Assembly: GCF_000974445.1 (NCBI RefSeq)
Contig: NZ_BBOJ01000008.1
Location: 186,001 to 250,000 of the forward strand
DNA from: Lentzea aerocolonigenes
GTDB lineage: Bacteria > Actinomycetota > Actinomycetes > Mycobacteriales > Pseudonocardiaceae
DNA: 64,000 nucleotides
Direction of reading: 5' to 3'
In this document: positions 1-8,306 of the stretch, in pieces
Layout of the letters: each line of letters starts with the position of its first letter
How positions within the stretch are numbered: the stretch's first letter is position 1
Notes under the pieces: model-generated
The model's database searches: none
What the model was told of the DNA's origin: nothing
The model's input: the letters and a program-made list of their open reading frames with translations, nothing else
Program-made: the position numbers and the translations under genes

Positions 1-150
1 GTCGGGGTAGGTGAGCCGGGTACCCGGTTCCACGAACACCGCGAGCAGCCCCGGCTCGTCGACGATCACCCTCGTCGGCATCTCCGACCAGACCTTGCCG
101 TGCAGCACCTCACGCCGCACCACGACCTCACCCGGCGTGAACCACCTCAT
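1..150 (-). CDS. DUF402 domain protein, N-terminal part only
   Basis: Fifty codons are visible from an ATG at 150 and then the gene leaves the window on the left. The start (MRWFTPGEVVVRREVL) followed by a VW...TRVIVDEPGLLAVFVEPGT stretch resembles the N-terminal beta-strands of DUF402 proteins, a family of small phosphatase-like or nucleic-acid-linked proteins in actinobacteria. No function can be assigned from this fragment. The gene lies on the same strand as the upstream FAD monooxygenase and overlaps its end by 23 bases, so the two are probably co-transcribed and translationally coupled. The family call rests on pattern memory of a short segment. Confidence 0.65.
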   Translation of the reverse strand, partial: MRWFTPGEVVVRREVLHGKVWSEMPTRVIVDEPGLLAVFVEPGTRLTYPD

Positions 151-1402
151 GGGCTGAACTTACGTGATCACGCCGCGCCGCGTCCTGGGCCATCATCCTC
201 CGCTTGAGCGCGGGCACGGCGTTGGTCACGCGCAGGAACGTCCGCAGGAACGCGAGCACGATCCGTCCGATGACGGGCTTGTGGATCGCGCCGTTGCCGT
301 CCATCTGCGCGCGCGAGGCCAGCACCGCCTCGAACCCGTACTGGATCATCTCCCGCTCGTACTCGGAGATCGCCTGGACGACGTCCTTGCCGTGGTGGGC
401 CTCCGTGAGCTTGCGGCAGAGCAGTTCCGCGTCCCGCAACGCCGTGTTCGCGCCGATGCCGCGGCCGGGCGTCATGAGGTGGATCGAGTCGCCGATCATC
501 GTGACGTTGCTCGCCTCCCACGGTTCCAGCGGTTCGGACGTGCGGACCTTGATCGGGAACACGGTCGCGGGGTCGGCCAGCGCGAAGAGCTTGCGCAGGT
601 TCGGGTGGAACTTCGGCGTCATGTCCAGCACGACCTGCTTGAGCTGCTCCTGGCTCAGGCCCTTGAGGTCCCCGAACTTGTCGTGCGAGGCCGCGTAGCC
701 CCACATGATGTAGTCGTCCTCGGCGCTCCTCCCGTCGAAGCGCATGACGTGGATGATCACGAACGCGCCCTTCGGCCCGTACAGCAACGTCACGCCGCCG
801 TCGGCCTGCGGCGGCAGGAGGTTCGCGTTCTCCGGCGTGAGCGGCAGCTTGGCCGCGATCGACGTGATGCCGGTGTCCACGATCTTCGCGTGCGGCAGGT
901 ACTGCCTGCGCACCTTGGACTGCGCCCCGTCCGCGCCGACCAGCACGTCACCGGTCTCGGACGTGCCGTCGTCGAAGAACGCCGTGACCGAGCCGTCGTC
1001 GTTGCGGCTGAAGTGCGTGAACGTCTTGTCGAACCGGACGACGTCGTCCAGGCCGTTCAGCAGCGCCGTCCGCATCGCGATCCGGCTGACCGAGTTCTCC
1101 CGGTGGGCGGGGTCCTTGGCCTGAGGGATCTCGCCGACCAGCAGCTCCCCGTACTTCTCGGTCCGCATGTTGATCCGCACCGCCGGTCGCGCGGTGGTGC
1201 GGACGAACTCGGCGAACACGTCCGGCGGCAAGCAGCTCTGCAACGCCTTGCTGCCGTCCGGGCTGATCCCGACCCGGAACCCGATCAACATGCTGCGCGG
1301 CGTGCGGTCGCGTTCGAACAGCGCCACCTCCACGCCGGCCTTCTTCAGCCCGTGCGCCAGGCACAGGCCACCTGTCCCCGCTCCGATGATGAGCACCCGC
1401 AT
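128..1402 (-). CDS. FAD-dependent monooxygenase (PHBH-like fold)
   Basis: A 424-residue flavoprotein of the aromatic hydroxylase/UbiH-like superfamily, expected to oxygenate a small substrate using NAD(P)H and O2 in the cytoplasm. The N-terminus carries the FAD-binding GAGTGG loop (residues 7-12), a mid-protein VGADGAQSKVRR segment (the DG motif), and MIGDSIHLMTPGRGIGAN near residue 305, the second FAD-binding GD motif. Length is normal for the family. I chose the ATG at 1402 because it sits directly before the beta-strand of the Rossmann fold and has a strong GGGGAGG Shine-Dalgarno; the open frame extends ten codons further without one. A sigma70-like promoter and a palindrome lie just upstream. 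The substrate is unknown; no pathway genes adjoin it. Confidence 0.88.
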   Translation of the reverse strand: MRVLIIGAGTGGLCLAHGLKKAGVEVALFERDRTPRSMLIGFRVGISPDGSKALQSCLPPDVFAEFVRTTARPAVRINMRTEKYGELLVGEIPQAKDPAHRENSVSRIAMRTALLNGLDDVVRFDKTFTHFSRNDDGSVTAFFDDGTSETGDVLVGADGAQSKVRRQYLPHAKIVDTGITSIAAKLPLTPENANLLPPQADGGVTLLYGPKGAFVIIHVMRFDGRSAEDDYIMWGYAASHDKFGDLKGLSQEQLKQVVLDMTPKFHPNLRKLFALADPATVFPIKVRTSEPLEPWEASNVTMIGDSIHLMTPGRGIGANTALRDAELLCRKLTEAHHGKDVVQAISEYEREMIQYGFEAVLASRAQMDGNGAIHKPVIGRIVLAFLRTFLRVTNAVPALKRRMMAQDAARRDHVSSAHEVVHAG

Positions 1403-1416
1403 GACAGCCTCCCCTA

Positions 1417-1429
1417 CTAAGTCTCTTAG
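1417..1429. promoter_or_regulatory. Palindromic operator candidate at the monooxygenase promoter
   Basis: The sequence CTAAGTCTCTTAG is an inverted repeat with 5-bp arms and a 3-bp centre. It lies between the predicted -10 box and the Shine-Dalgarno of the monooxygenase, overlapping the expected transcription start, a position typical for a TetR- or MarR-type repressor site. No cognate repressor is adjacent. Confidence 0.5.
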
Positions 1430-1434
1430 CAAGA

Positions 1435-1464
1435 AAGATATTCAGTTCGTGAGACTCTTGTCAA
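1435..1464 (-). promoter_or_regulatory. Sigma70-type promoter for the FAD monooxygenase
   Basis: Read on the minus strand, a perfect -35 box TTGACA (1459-1464) is followed after 18 bases by TATCTT (1435-1440), four of six matches to the -10 consensus. The predicted start lies near 1428, inside the palindrome at 1417-1429. Confidence 0.55.
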
Positions 1465-1532
1465 ACACTTCTAGTGGGGCAGCTGGCTCGCCACGTCGGA
1501 GAGCTGCACGAATGGATCCCGCGCCTGGGCGA

Positions 1533-1555
1533 AGGAGTGCGAGACACGCACTCCT
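1533..1555. terminator. Hairpin in the gap after the GAF regulator
   Basis: AGGAGTGCG (1533-1541) and CGCACTCCT (1547-1555) form a perfect 9-bp stem with a 5-nt loop, about 110 bases downstream of the GAF regulator stop. There is no T-run. The remainder of 1465-1662 shows no gene. Confidence 0.4.
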
Positions 1556-1662
1556 GGCGGTGGGTCGCGTGTTCGAGGTGTTCAGCAGTGGCCCCGCAGC
1601 GCCTCTCCTGAGGGGCGGTCCTCCGCTCGCGGTGACCGACTGGGCCACAAGGCGGCGCGATC

Positions 1663-3114
1663 TCAGAAGTCGTCGCTGCCGAGCCGCTTCAACCGCGCCG
1701 ACCCGATCGAACGCCGCACGTCGTCCGCCGGCAGCAGCCTGACCAGCTGTTCCAGCGCCTCGACGTCGTGCTCGCCGGAGTCGGTCTGCGTGAACGTCCA
1801 CAGCGCGTTCGCGTCCCCGCGCGAAAGCACGGCCTTGCGCACGCCGGTCGCGAGGTCGTCCCGCTCGGCCAGCACGAACGGTGCCTCGGAGCGGCGCAGC
1901 AGGGAGCCGCGGTAGCGGGAGGCGGCCAGCGGGACGTCGCCGTCCTTGAGCGCGGCACGGACGGCGAGGAAGTCCGCCTCGACGTCCGCGGTGAGCCGGT
2001 AAGGCCTGGTCGCGAGCACGTCGGCGCCGAGTTGGGCGCGCAGGCGGTGCAGCTCGGCGCGCACGGTCGTGGGGTTGCCGCGTTCGCCGTAGAGCCGCAG
2101 GGCGAGCTGGTCTGCCGACAGCCTGCCGTGCAACGTCAGCGCGCACAGGATCTCGGCGTGCCGTGAGGAGATCGGAACTTCGCGCCCGTCCAGCACGACC
2201 TTGGGCTCGGGCAGCAGGAACGACAGCGACAGCACGCTGCGCCGCACGTGGCGTTGCCTCGGCACGCGCAGCAGGTAGCCCTGGGCGAGCGGCTCCAGCA
2301 GCGCCTCGCGGCCGTCGGGCAGGCGCACCCGGTCGGTGGAGACGTCGACGCGCGACGGCAGCAGCCCGTACGGCTCGACCGCGACGACCCGGCCGGTCTG
2401 GCTGAGCAGGGCGCCGGGTTCGCCGCGCAGCGCGATGAGGTGCCGCATGTTGCGCGCCCGCAGCTCATCGTCCTGCGCGTGCATCCTGGCGAGCATCGCG
2501 GACTCGGCGAGCCTGGCCGAGGCGGACACCAGCGCCACCATCGACGGGTGGACCGTCTCGATCGGGCCGCTGAGGTCGACGACGCCGATCGTCGTGCCGG
2601 TGTCGGGATCGCGGATCGGGCTCGCCGCGCACGTCCAGCGGTGGTAGGTCCGCACGAGGTGCTCGGCGGAGTGGACCGTCACCGGCGCGTTCGTCGCGAG
2701 CGCGGTGCCCATGCCGTTCGTGCCGGCGGCGTCCTCCGACCAGCACGTTCCCTCGGCCAGGCCGACGTCCTCCGCACTGCCGCGGGTGTCCTTGGAGCCT
2801 TCGCACCACAGGATGTGGCCCTGCGCGTCGGCGACGATCATGATGTGCCTGGCCTCTTCCGCGAAGCCCAGCAGGGTCTCGCGCAGCACCGGCAGGCTCG
2901 AGTGCAGCGGGTGCCGTTCGCGCAGGTCGGGGAGCTCGTCGGCGGCGAACACGGTCGGCGCGGTGTGCAGGTCGGGATCGACGTTGGCGGCGAGTGACCG
3001 TTGCCACGACGCGGAAATCACCGAGCGTGGCGAATCAGCCGTGCGAGTACCACTCAACACGGCTTCTCTGACGCGACTCAGCAACAGCGCGTGTTGCCCG
3101 GGGTCGTGGGTCAC
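1663..3114 (-). CDS. GAF-domain transcriptional regulator
   Basis: A protein of about 483 residues with a central GAF sensor domain (about residues 60-195, including the conserved WCEGSKD, GTNGMGTAL and HRWTCAASPI segments) and a C-terminal winged-helix-like region (about 310-370, SSRHAEILCALTLHGRLSADQLALRLYG read in parts). This is the actinobacterial AcoR-like architecture without an AAA+ domain, commonly sitting beside ExaC-type aldehyde dehydrogenases as their regulator. The divergent neighbour at 3218 is such a dehydrogenase homologue, so control of that gene is the natural inference. The start is uncertain: TTG 3135, GTG 3126 and GTG 3114 are all in frame. I take GTG 3114 because a GGATGGA stretch lies just before it. 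The ligand is unknown. Confidence 0.8.
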   Translation of the reverse strand: MTHDPGQHALLLSRVREAVLSGTRTADSPRSVISASWQRSLAANVDPDLHTAPTVFAADELPDLRERHPLHSSLPVLRETLLGFAEEARHIMIVADAQGHILWCEGSKDTRGSAEDVGLAEGTCWSEDAAGTNGMGTALATNAPVTVHSAEHLVRTYHRWTCAASPIRDPDTGTTIGVVDLSGPIETVHPSMVALVSASARLAESAMLARMHAQDDELRARNMRHLIALRGEPGALLSQTGRVVAVEPYGLLPSRVDVSTDRVRLPDGREALLEPLAQGYLLRVPRQRHVRRSVLSLSFLLPEPKVVLDGREVPISSRHAEILCALTLHGRLSADQLALRLYGERGNPTTVRAELHRLRAQLGADVLATRPYRLTADVEADFLAVRAALKDGDVPLAASRYRGSLLRRSEAPFVLAERDDLATGVRKAVLSRGDANALWTFTQTDSGEHDVEALEQLVRLLPADDVRRSIGSARLKRLGSDDF

Positions 3115-3130
3115 TGATCCATCCACGGCT

Positions 3131-3148
3131 TGCAACGAGCATGCAACG
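3131..3148. promoter_or_regulatory. Direct repeat in the GAF/ALDH divergent promoter
   Basis: TGCAACG occurs at 3131-3137 and again at 3142-3148, an 11-bp period that places both copies on the same face of the helix. It lies between the two divergent genes and is a plausible site for the GAF regulator. This is inferred from position only. Confidence 0.3.
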
Positions 3149-3217
3149 TTCTGCTGCTTACTTTCTCATTTTCCCCAGCGATGTCCTTCAGCGGGCCTTT
3201 GTTCAGCAGGAGCGAGA

Positions 3218-4555
3218 ATGACGCAGTACGCGGCACCGGGTCGGCCCGGCAGCGTGGTCGCGTACCGGCAGAGGTACGACCACTTCATCGGCGGCGACTA
3301 CGTGGCCCCCGTGTCCGGTGAGTACGCCGGGAACGTCACGCCGGTGACCGGCGAGGTGTTCACGGAGGTCGCACGCGGTACCGACGCTGACCGCGCACGT
3401 GCCCTGCACGCGGCCAGTGGCGCCGCACGGGCGTGGGGGAGCACCACGGCACGAGAGCGCGCAACGGTCCTGTGCGAGATCGCGGACCGGGTCGAGGAGC
3501 ACGCGACCGAGCTCGCCGTCGCCGAGACGTGGGACAACGGCAAGCCGGTGCGCGAGGCCCTGGTCGCCGACGTGCCGTTGCTGATCGAGCAGTTCCGCCA
3601 GTTCGCCGCGGCCATCCGCACCGAGGTGGGTCAGGTCGAGCAGGTCGGCCGCGACACCTGCGACTACCGCTCGTACCAGCCGCTCGGTGTCGTGCACGAA
3701 CGGCTGTCCTGGACGTTCCCGCTGTTGAACGCGGGCCGCGTCCTCGCCCCGGCGCTGGCCGCGGGCAACGCCGTGGTGCTGGAGCCCGCGCTGCAGACGC
3801 CGGCGTCGATTCACGTCCTGCTAGGCGTGATCGCGGATCTGCTGCCGCCCGGTGTGGTGAACGTTGTCACTGGATCGGATGACCACCCGGTCGTGTCCGC
3901 CCGGTGCCCGAACATCTTCTTCGCGGACGTGCCCGCGCACCGCGACAACTTCTTGGACAAGGCGCTGGAAGGCTTCGCGATGTTCGCGGCCAACCAGGGC
4001 GAGATCTCCACCGCCCCGTCGCGCGCGCTCATCCAGACCTCGATCTACGAGGAACTGCTCACCCTCGCGACCGAGCGCACGCGGCAGCTCCGGCTGGGCG
4101 ACCCGCTCGACACCGACACGATGGTCGGCGCTGTCGTCAGTCTCGCCCAGCGCGACCGGGTCATGGCCTACGTCGAGCGCGGCAGGGCCGAGGGCGCGCG
4201 CCTGGTGACCGGTGGCGAGGCGGACGGTCACTACGTCCAGCCCACGATCTTCGAGGGCGACCACCGTTCCGCGGTGTTCGCCGCCGACGTGCTCGGCCCG
4301 GTCGTGTCGGTGACCAGGTTCGACGACCGCGACGACGCGCTGAAGATCGCCAACGAGTCCACGGCCCAGCTCGGCGCCGGCGTCTGGTGCCGCGACGTGA
4401 CGCTGGCGCACAACGTCGGCCAGGAACTGCGCGCCGAGCGGGTGTGGGTCAACAACTACCACGCGTACCCGGCGAACACCGCCGCGCTCGCCGAGTACCG
4501 CCGTCCGAAGCACCTGCTGGTCAGCTACTCCGACCGCGCGCAGGGCTACTTCTGA
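3218..4555 (+). CDS. Aldehyde dehydrogenase homologue lacking catalytic residues (pseudoenzyme)
   Basis: A 445-residue homologue of ExaC/AldB-type NAD(P)-dependent aldehyde dehydrogenases, which are normally about 506 residues. Several family landmarks remain (YQPLGVV, ALAAGNAVVL, LLPPGVVNVV, PNIFFADV, LDTDTM, YVQPTIFEGD). The active site is destroyed: the catalytic Asn is Thr166, the NAD-binding Lys is Glu189, the segment holding the general-base Glu (ELGGKSPN in relatives) is deleted between about residues 219 and 231, and the nucleophilic Cys in the NQGE(V/I)CT motif is Ser264 (codon 4007-4009). A second deletion removes the conserved GGYKQSGIGRE region near the C-terminus. The frame is fully open and GC-rich, so this is not simple decay by frameshift. 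A GAF regulator sits divergently upstream. It may be a retained pseudoenzyme or a slowly eroding gene. Confidence 0.85.
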   Translation: MTQYAAPGRPGSVVAYRQRYDHFIGGDYVAPVSGEYAGNVTPVTGEVFTEVARGTDADRARALHAASGAARAWGSTTARERATVLCEIADRVEEHATELAVAETWDNGKPVREALVADVPLLIEQFRQFAAAIRTEVGQVEQVGRDTCDYRSYQPLGVVHERLSWTFPLLNAGRVLAPALAAGNAVVLEPALQTPASIHVLLGVIADLLPPGVVNVVTGSDDHPVVSARCPNIFFADVPAHRDNFLDKALEGFAMFAANQGEISTAPSRALIQTSIYEELLTLATERTRQLRLGDPLDTDTMVGAVVSLAQRDRVMAYVERGRAEGARLVTGGEADGHYVQPTIFEGDHRSAVFAADVLGPVVSVTRFDDRDDALKIANESTAQLGAGVWCRDVTLAHNVGQELRAERVWVNNYHAYPANTAALAEYRRPKHLLVSYSDRAQGYF

Positions 4556-4559
4556 GGGC

Positions 4560-6122
4560 CTACTTCTTCCACGGCACCTGCGTGGACGCGTAGTAGTTGA
4601 TGCCCTGGAGCTTCCAGCGCGGCCCCTGCGCGCCCAGCCGCGGCGCGAAGCGGTCCCAGTTGTGGGTGGCTGCGCTCGACCAGCCGAGCTCGGCGGCCAC
4701 CGGCAGGCGCGGGAACGCCATGTACTCGATGTCGGCGGAGGTCCTGATGGTCTCCGTCCACAGTGGAGCTTCAACGTCGCGGATGCTGGTTTCGGTGACA
4801 CCGTTGAGGTACGCGCCGGGGTTCCAGCTGTAGGCGTCCCTGACCTCGACGAGTCCTGCCCAGTCCAGGCCGAGCTTGGTGTTCTTGTTGTACTTCATGT
4901 CGAGGTAGACGCGGTTCGCCGGCGACATCAGGACCTTGTTGCCGCGCTGGGCCGCCGCGGCGACGTTCGCGTCGGACCTCGTCGTACCCCAGAACTGCGG
5001 GACGAGCGCGGTGTCCGTGGTGGTCTTGATGAACTCGTGCCAGCCCGCCGTGGTCTTGCCGTACTTCTTCACGATCGGCAGGACCCGGTTCATGAACGTC
5101 ACGTAGTCCGCGTCGGGCGTGCTCAGCGCCTCGTCGCCGCCGATGTGGAAGTACGGGCCGGGCGTGATCGCGGAGACCTCGCGGACGACGTCCTCGATGA
5201 ACTTGTAGGTGATCTCCTTGCTGATGCACAGGCTGGAGAAGCCGACGTCCGTGCCGGTGTAGAGCGGGCGCTTTTTGCCGTCGCAGTTCAGTTCGGCGTA
5301 GCTCGCCTGCGCGGCGTTGGTGTGGCCGGGCATGTCGAACTCCGGGATCACCGTGATGCCGCGGTTCTGGGCGTAGGTGACGAGGTCCTTGTACTGCTCC
5401 TGGGTGTAGTAGAGCTTGCCCGTCCTGCCGCCGACCTCGGTGCTGCCGCCGATCCTGGTCAGGTCCGGCCAGCTCTTGATCTCCAGCCGCCAGCCCTGGT
5501 CGTCGCTCAGGTGGAGGTGGAAGTAGTTGATTTTGAACGCTGCTGTCTGGTCGATGTAGCGCTTCACCTGGTCCGGCGTGAAGAAGTGCCTGCTCACGTC
5601 GAGCATGGCGCCTCGGTGCTGGTACCTCGGGTGGTCGAGGATGCTGGCGCCCGGGACCTGCCACGGGCCTGGCTGCTTGGTCCTGGCCTCTGATTTGGGC
5701 GGCAGGAGCTGGCGCAGCGTTGCTGTGCCGTTGAAGTGGCCGGCTGTGGTGTTGGCTCGGATGATCACCTGGTTCGGGGTCACGTCCAGCTGGTAGCCCT
5801 CTTGGCCGGTTTTCGGGTCTGCGCCTGATGTCAGGACGATTCCGTCTCCGGTTATGCCGTCGGTGATCGGGAGTTGGAAGCCTGTCGAGGGGCGGAGGAT
5901 TTCTGCCAGGCGTTCTGCTGGTTTGCGGGCGTCCGGGGTGGTCAACTGGATCTTGGCGGAGGCGGTCAGGGTGAAGGTGATGTCCGTGCGGGGTTGGACC
6001 TGTACGGGCTGGGGGACCAGTTCCTGGAGCGGGGTCGCTGCCTCTGCTGTTCCGGTCATCAGGGCTCCTGATGCGGTGATCGCCAGGGCTGCCAGGGCGG
6101 CCTGCAGTTGTTTTCTTCTCAC
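4560..6122 (-). CDS. Secreted beta-N-acetylhexosaminidase, GH20
   Basis: A 520-residue exported glycosidase that removes terminal N-acetylglucosamine or N-acetylgalactosamine from chitooligosaccharides or glycans. Residues 1-29 are a signal peptide ending AEA-A. Residues about 35-165 form the GH20b alpha/beta domain, and from about 168 the TIM barrel begins (RGAMLDVSRHFF; FHLHLSDDQGWR; EFDMPGHTNA). The catalytic Asp-Glu pair is D330-E331 in HIGGDEAL. The GTG start at 6122 has a GGAGG six bases ahead. The stop lies four bases from that of the convergent ALDH homologue. The first roughly 170 codons use many A-ending codons (ACA, GCA, GGA, CAA), unlike the rest of the gene and most of the window. 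Confidence 0.93.
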   Translation of the reverse strand: MRRKQLQAALAALAITASGALMTGTAEAATPLQELVPQPVQVQPRTDITFTLTASAKIQLTTPDARKPAERLAEILRPSTGFQLPITDGITGDGIVLTSGADPKTGQEGYQLDVTPNQVIIRANTTAGHFNGTATLRQLLPPKSEARTKQPGPWQVPGASILDHPRYQHRGAMLDVSRHFFTPDQVKRYIDQTAAFKINYFHLHLSDDQGWRLEIKSWPDLTRIGGSTEVGGRTGKLYYTQEQYKDLVTYAQNRGITVIPEFDMPGHTNAAQASYAELNCDGKKRPLYTGTDVGFSSLCISKEITYKFIEDVVREVSAITPGPYFHIGGDEALSTPDADYVTFMNRVLPIVKKYGKTTAGWHEFIKTTTDTALVPQFWGTTRSDANVAAAAQRGNKVLMSPANRVYLDMKYNKNTKLGLDWAGLVEVRDAYSWNPGAYLNGVTETSIRDVEAPLWTETIRTSADIEYMAFPRLPVAAELGWSSAATHNWDRFAPRLGAQGPRWKLQGINYYASTQVPWKK

Positions 6123-6681
6123 GCCAATCCTCCGGGCACGGGGGGACCTGGGGTGGCGGCGTTGGAGTCACGGTTTCAGGTGGTGGTGGGGGTGTCAAGG
6201 TTCAGACCAATTGGGGTGTGCGCCTGGGTTGCGTAGGTCGTCCCCCTGGTGCGTTGGCGTCTGCCGGCTTCGTGTCCGATGGGTGGTTGGGGTTGGGCGG
6301 GTTCCGTTCCTGTTTCGAGATTTCTGGGGCGCCGCCCCAGACCCCGCCAATCTGATCAAGGACCGGTCCAGCGCCGTGGGCGGGTTGATGGCACGCCTGT
6401 TGGGTTGGGCGGCTTGCTGTTGGGTGGGTGGTGCGGTTCGGGCGGTGTGGTCCCGTCGCGAGCCGTGCCAGGAGCTGGTCACACCCGAGGGGAGAGGTCA
6501 AGTCGCGAAAAGCGTGCGACTTGACCTCTCCCCTCGGGCGCGACAAGAGCTGTGGCACGACTCGTGACGGGACCACACCGCCGGAACCTCGCGTTTCAAG
6601 CAAGGACTGCTCGGCTGCGCCATCGCGTCGCCTCGCCTTCGGCCTCGGGCTTGGGCTTGCCTGCGGCGTCGCGTTGCCTTG
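6123..6681. other. Gene-free interval holding a long inverted repeat
   Basis: This 559-base stretch lies between the starts and stops of two minus-strand genes. No open frame here has convincing codon usage or a ribosome site. Its plus strand is rich in G and T. The main content is the hairpin at 6441-6582; the part next to 6122 should hold the GH20 promoter, but I see no clear consensus boxes. Confidence 0.6.
6441..6582. repeat. Long inverted repeat with about 66-bp arms
   Basis: The left arm 6441-6506 and the right arm 6516-6582 are near-complete reverse complements separated by a 9-nt loop (GAAAAGCGT). Both ends match strongly: GGCGGTGTGGTCCCGTC on the outside and CCGAGGGGAGAGGTCAAG on the inside. 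Mismatches cluster in the middle around 6461-6485. It is far longer than an intrinsic terminator. It could be a MITE-like or REP-like element or an extended transcript-end structure. Confidence 0.9.
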
Positions 6682-8154
6682 CTAGAGGTGTTCCTTGCTC
6701 AGCTTGCGCCACAGGGCCGGGAGGTCTGCTTCCGTCTTGTGGGCTCGCTCCACTTCCTTGCCGTACAACAGGCCGAAGGTGAAGCCGTTCTCGTCGCCCC
6801 TGCCCAGTTCCAGCAGAACGGGGCGGGCTACGACCGAGTCCTGGTGCTCGCCCAGGAGGGTTTGGACGTCCTTTGCACGCTTGCGCAGGGCCTTCGCGTG
6901 CTTGCCCAGGGCGGGCTCGGCCACCTCTGCACTGTAGCGCAGGCGTTTGGCGGCCTTGCGGGCCTCGTGGAGGGGCTCGTCGCTGTCTTGGGTGGAGAGG
7001 GCTGCTTGTACGCGCTCGTCCAGGCGGTGGCGGGCCTTTTCCACCAAGGCGGGGAGGACGTCTTTGGCCTTGCCTGCGGCTTGCTTGGTCAGAGGTGGGG
7101 CGGAGAGCAGCGCGTCGATGGCGTTCAGGAGGGTGAAGTAGCGCTTGCTGTCCAGGGCGGCGATGGAGTCCTTGTGCGCCTTGGCTTCCAGTGGGGCGAA
7201 GTGTCGGGTGAGGCGGGCGGCCACGTCGCCCAGGACCACCTCTGGGGGGAGGGCGTGGAGGCCGTCTTCGAAGCGGGCGCGGAGTACTTCCAGGTCTCGG
7301 GACGCGCCCAGGACGGTGGCCAGCCACTTGAGTTCGTCGGTCAGTTCTCGGGTGGCTTCGCGGGGGACGACCTTGCTGAAGGCTTGCAGGGCCGAGCGCA
7401 TTCGGCGGGTGGCCACTCGCATCTGGTGGATGGCGTCCGGCTCGTTGCGGCGGACTCGGGGGTCCTGGTTCTGGAGGGCGGCGCGTTGTTCGTGGAGGTA
7501 GGCGAGGACCACGTCGCCCGCTGTGGATTTTTTGGTGAGGGTGGGGATGGCGTCTCGTTTCACGCCGATCACCTGGGAGAGCTTGGACTTCGAGGACGAG
7601 GGGCGGATGCCCGCGTCGCCCAGGTGGCGTTCGACGGTGTCCAGGAGGGCGCGGTCGCCGCTTTCGCCCAGTTCCACCTCGATCTCGCGCCACGACGTTG
7701 TGGTGGTGGAGGAGCCCATGGTCTGGGCGGTGACCACGTCGTCCACGACCTCGGCCAGCAGTTCGCCGGTGCCGTTGGTGAGTTGCCAGCGGCGGCGGTT
7801 GGTGTGGATTTCGGCGACGGGGGCCAGACCTTGGCCGCGGGTGTGGGCTCGGACCAGGGAGGAGAGGTCCTTCGGCGGGTTCTTGGTGCCTCGGCCCAAG
7901 GGGACTCGGATTTCCTGGCGGGAGTCTTCGCCTGCGGGGAGTTTGAGGTGCCAGCCTTCGTCGTCGCCGCCCACTCGGCGGCGCAGCGTCACGCCTGCTC
8001 GGGCCAGGCGGTAGTCCGTGGTGTCGAAGTACGTGGCTGCCAGGTCGAACTCCTCCGGGCCCGTTGCCACGCCGGTGATCTCCGTGAGGTCTGGCAGGCT
8101 CGCGTCCGATGGTGCCTCGTACTTGCGTTCGGTCTCAGTAACAGAGGTCGCCAT
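6682..8154 (-). CDS. CYTH and CHAD domain protein
   Basis: A 490-residue fusion of an N-terminal CYTH domain (residues about 5-200) and a C-terminal CHAD domain (about 215-480). The CYTH signature ERKYE (9-13) is the ExExK metal- and triphosphate-binding motif; R/K-rich strands such as TLRRRVGG and WHLKLPAG follow. CHAD is all-helical with conserved basic and His residues (AIHQMRVATRRMRSAL and LHEARKAAKRLRYSAE). CHAD domains bind inorganic polyphosphate, and CYTH-CHAD fusions are linked to polyphosphate granules or triphosphate hydrolysis. Substrate and activity of this member are inferred from the family only. Codons prefer C- over G-ending forms, unlike most of the window. ATG 8154 is preceded by GAGG and a TTACTAGTAA palindrome. 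Confidence 0.9.
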   Translation of the reverse strand: MATSVTETERKYEAPSDASLPDLTEITGVATGPEEFDLAATYFDTTDYRLARAGVTLRRRVGGDDEGWHLKLPAGEDSRQEIRVPLGRGTKNPPKDLSSLVRAHTRGQGLAPVAEIHTNRRRWQLTNGTGELLAEVVDDVVTAQTMGSSTTTTSWREIEVELGESGDRALLDTVERHLGDAGIRPSSSKSKLSQVIGVKRDAIPTLTKKSTAGDVVLAYLHEQRAALQNQDPRVRRNEPDAIHQMRVATRRMRSALQAFSKVVPREATRELTDELKWLATVLGASRDLEVLRARFEDGLHALPPEVVLGDVAARLTRHFAPLEAKAHKDSIAALDSKRYFTLLNAIDALLSAPPLTKQAAGKAKDVLPALVEKARHRLDERVQAALSTQDSDEPLHEARKAAKRLRYSAEVAEPALGKHAKALRKRAKDVQTLLGEHQDSVVARPVLLELGRGDENGFTFGLLYGKEVERAHKTEADLPALWRKLSKEHL

Positions 8155-8306
8155 TTACTAGTAATACCTCGTTTTGTCGCAGTTCACCCACTGTGGTGAC
8201 CGTGCGTGAGGAGTGGTGGCCACGGCTGGGCGGAACGTGAACTCGAATGCGTGTATTCAGTGGTCGGCGCCTTTCGTAGGGGTGTGGTGTCCGGTTCGCT
8301 GGGTGG

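Noticed and set aside
2705-3217. Upstream extension of the ALDH homologue frame to 2705
   Set aside because: The added part is antisense to the GAF regulator; homology starts at the ATG at 3218.
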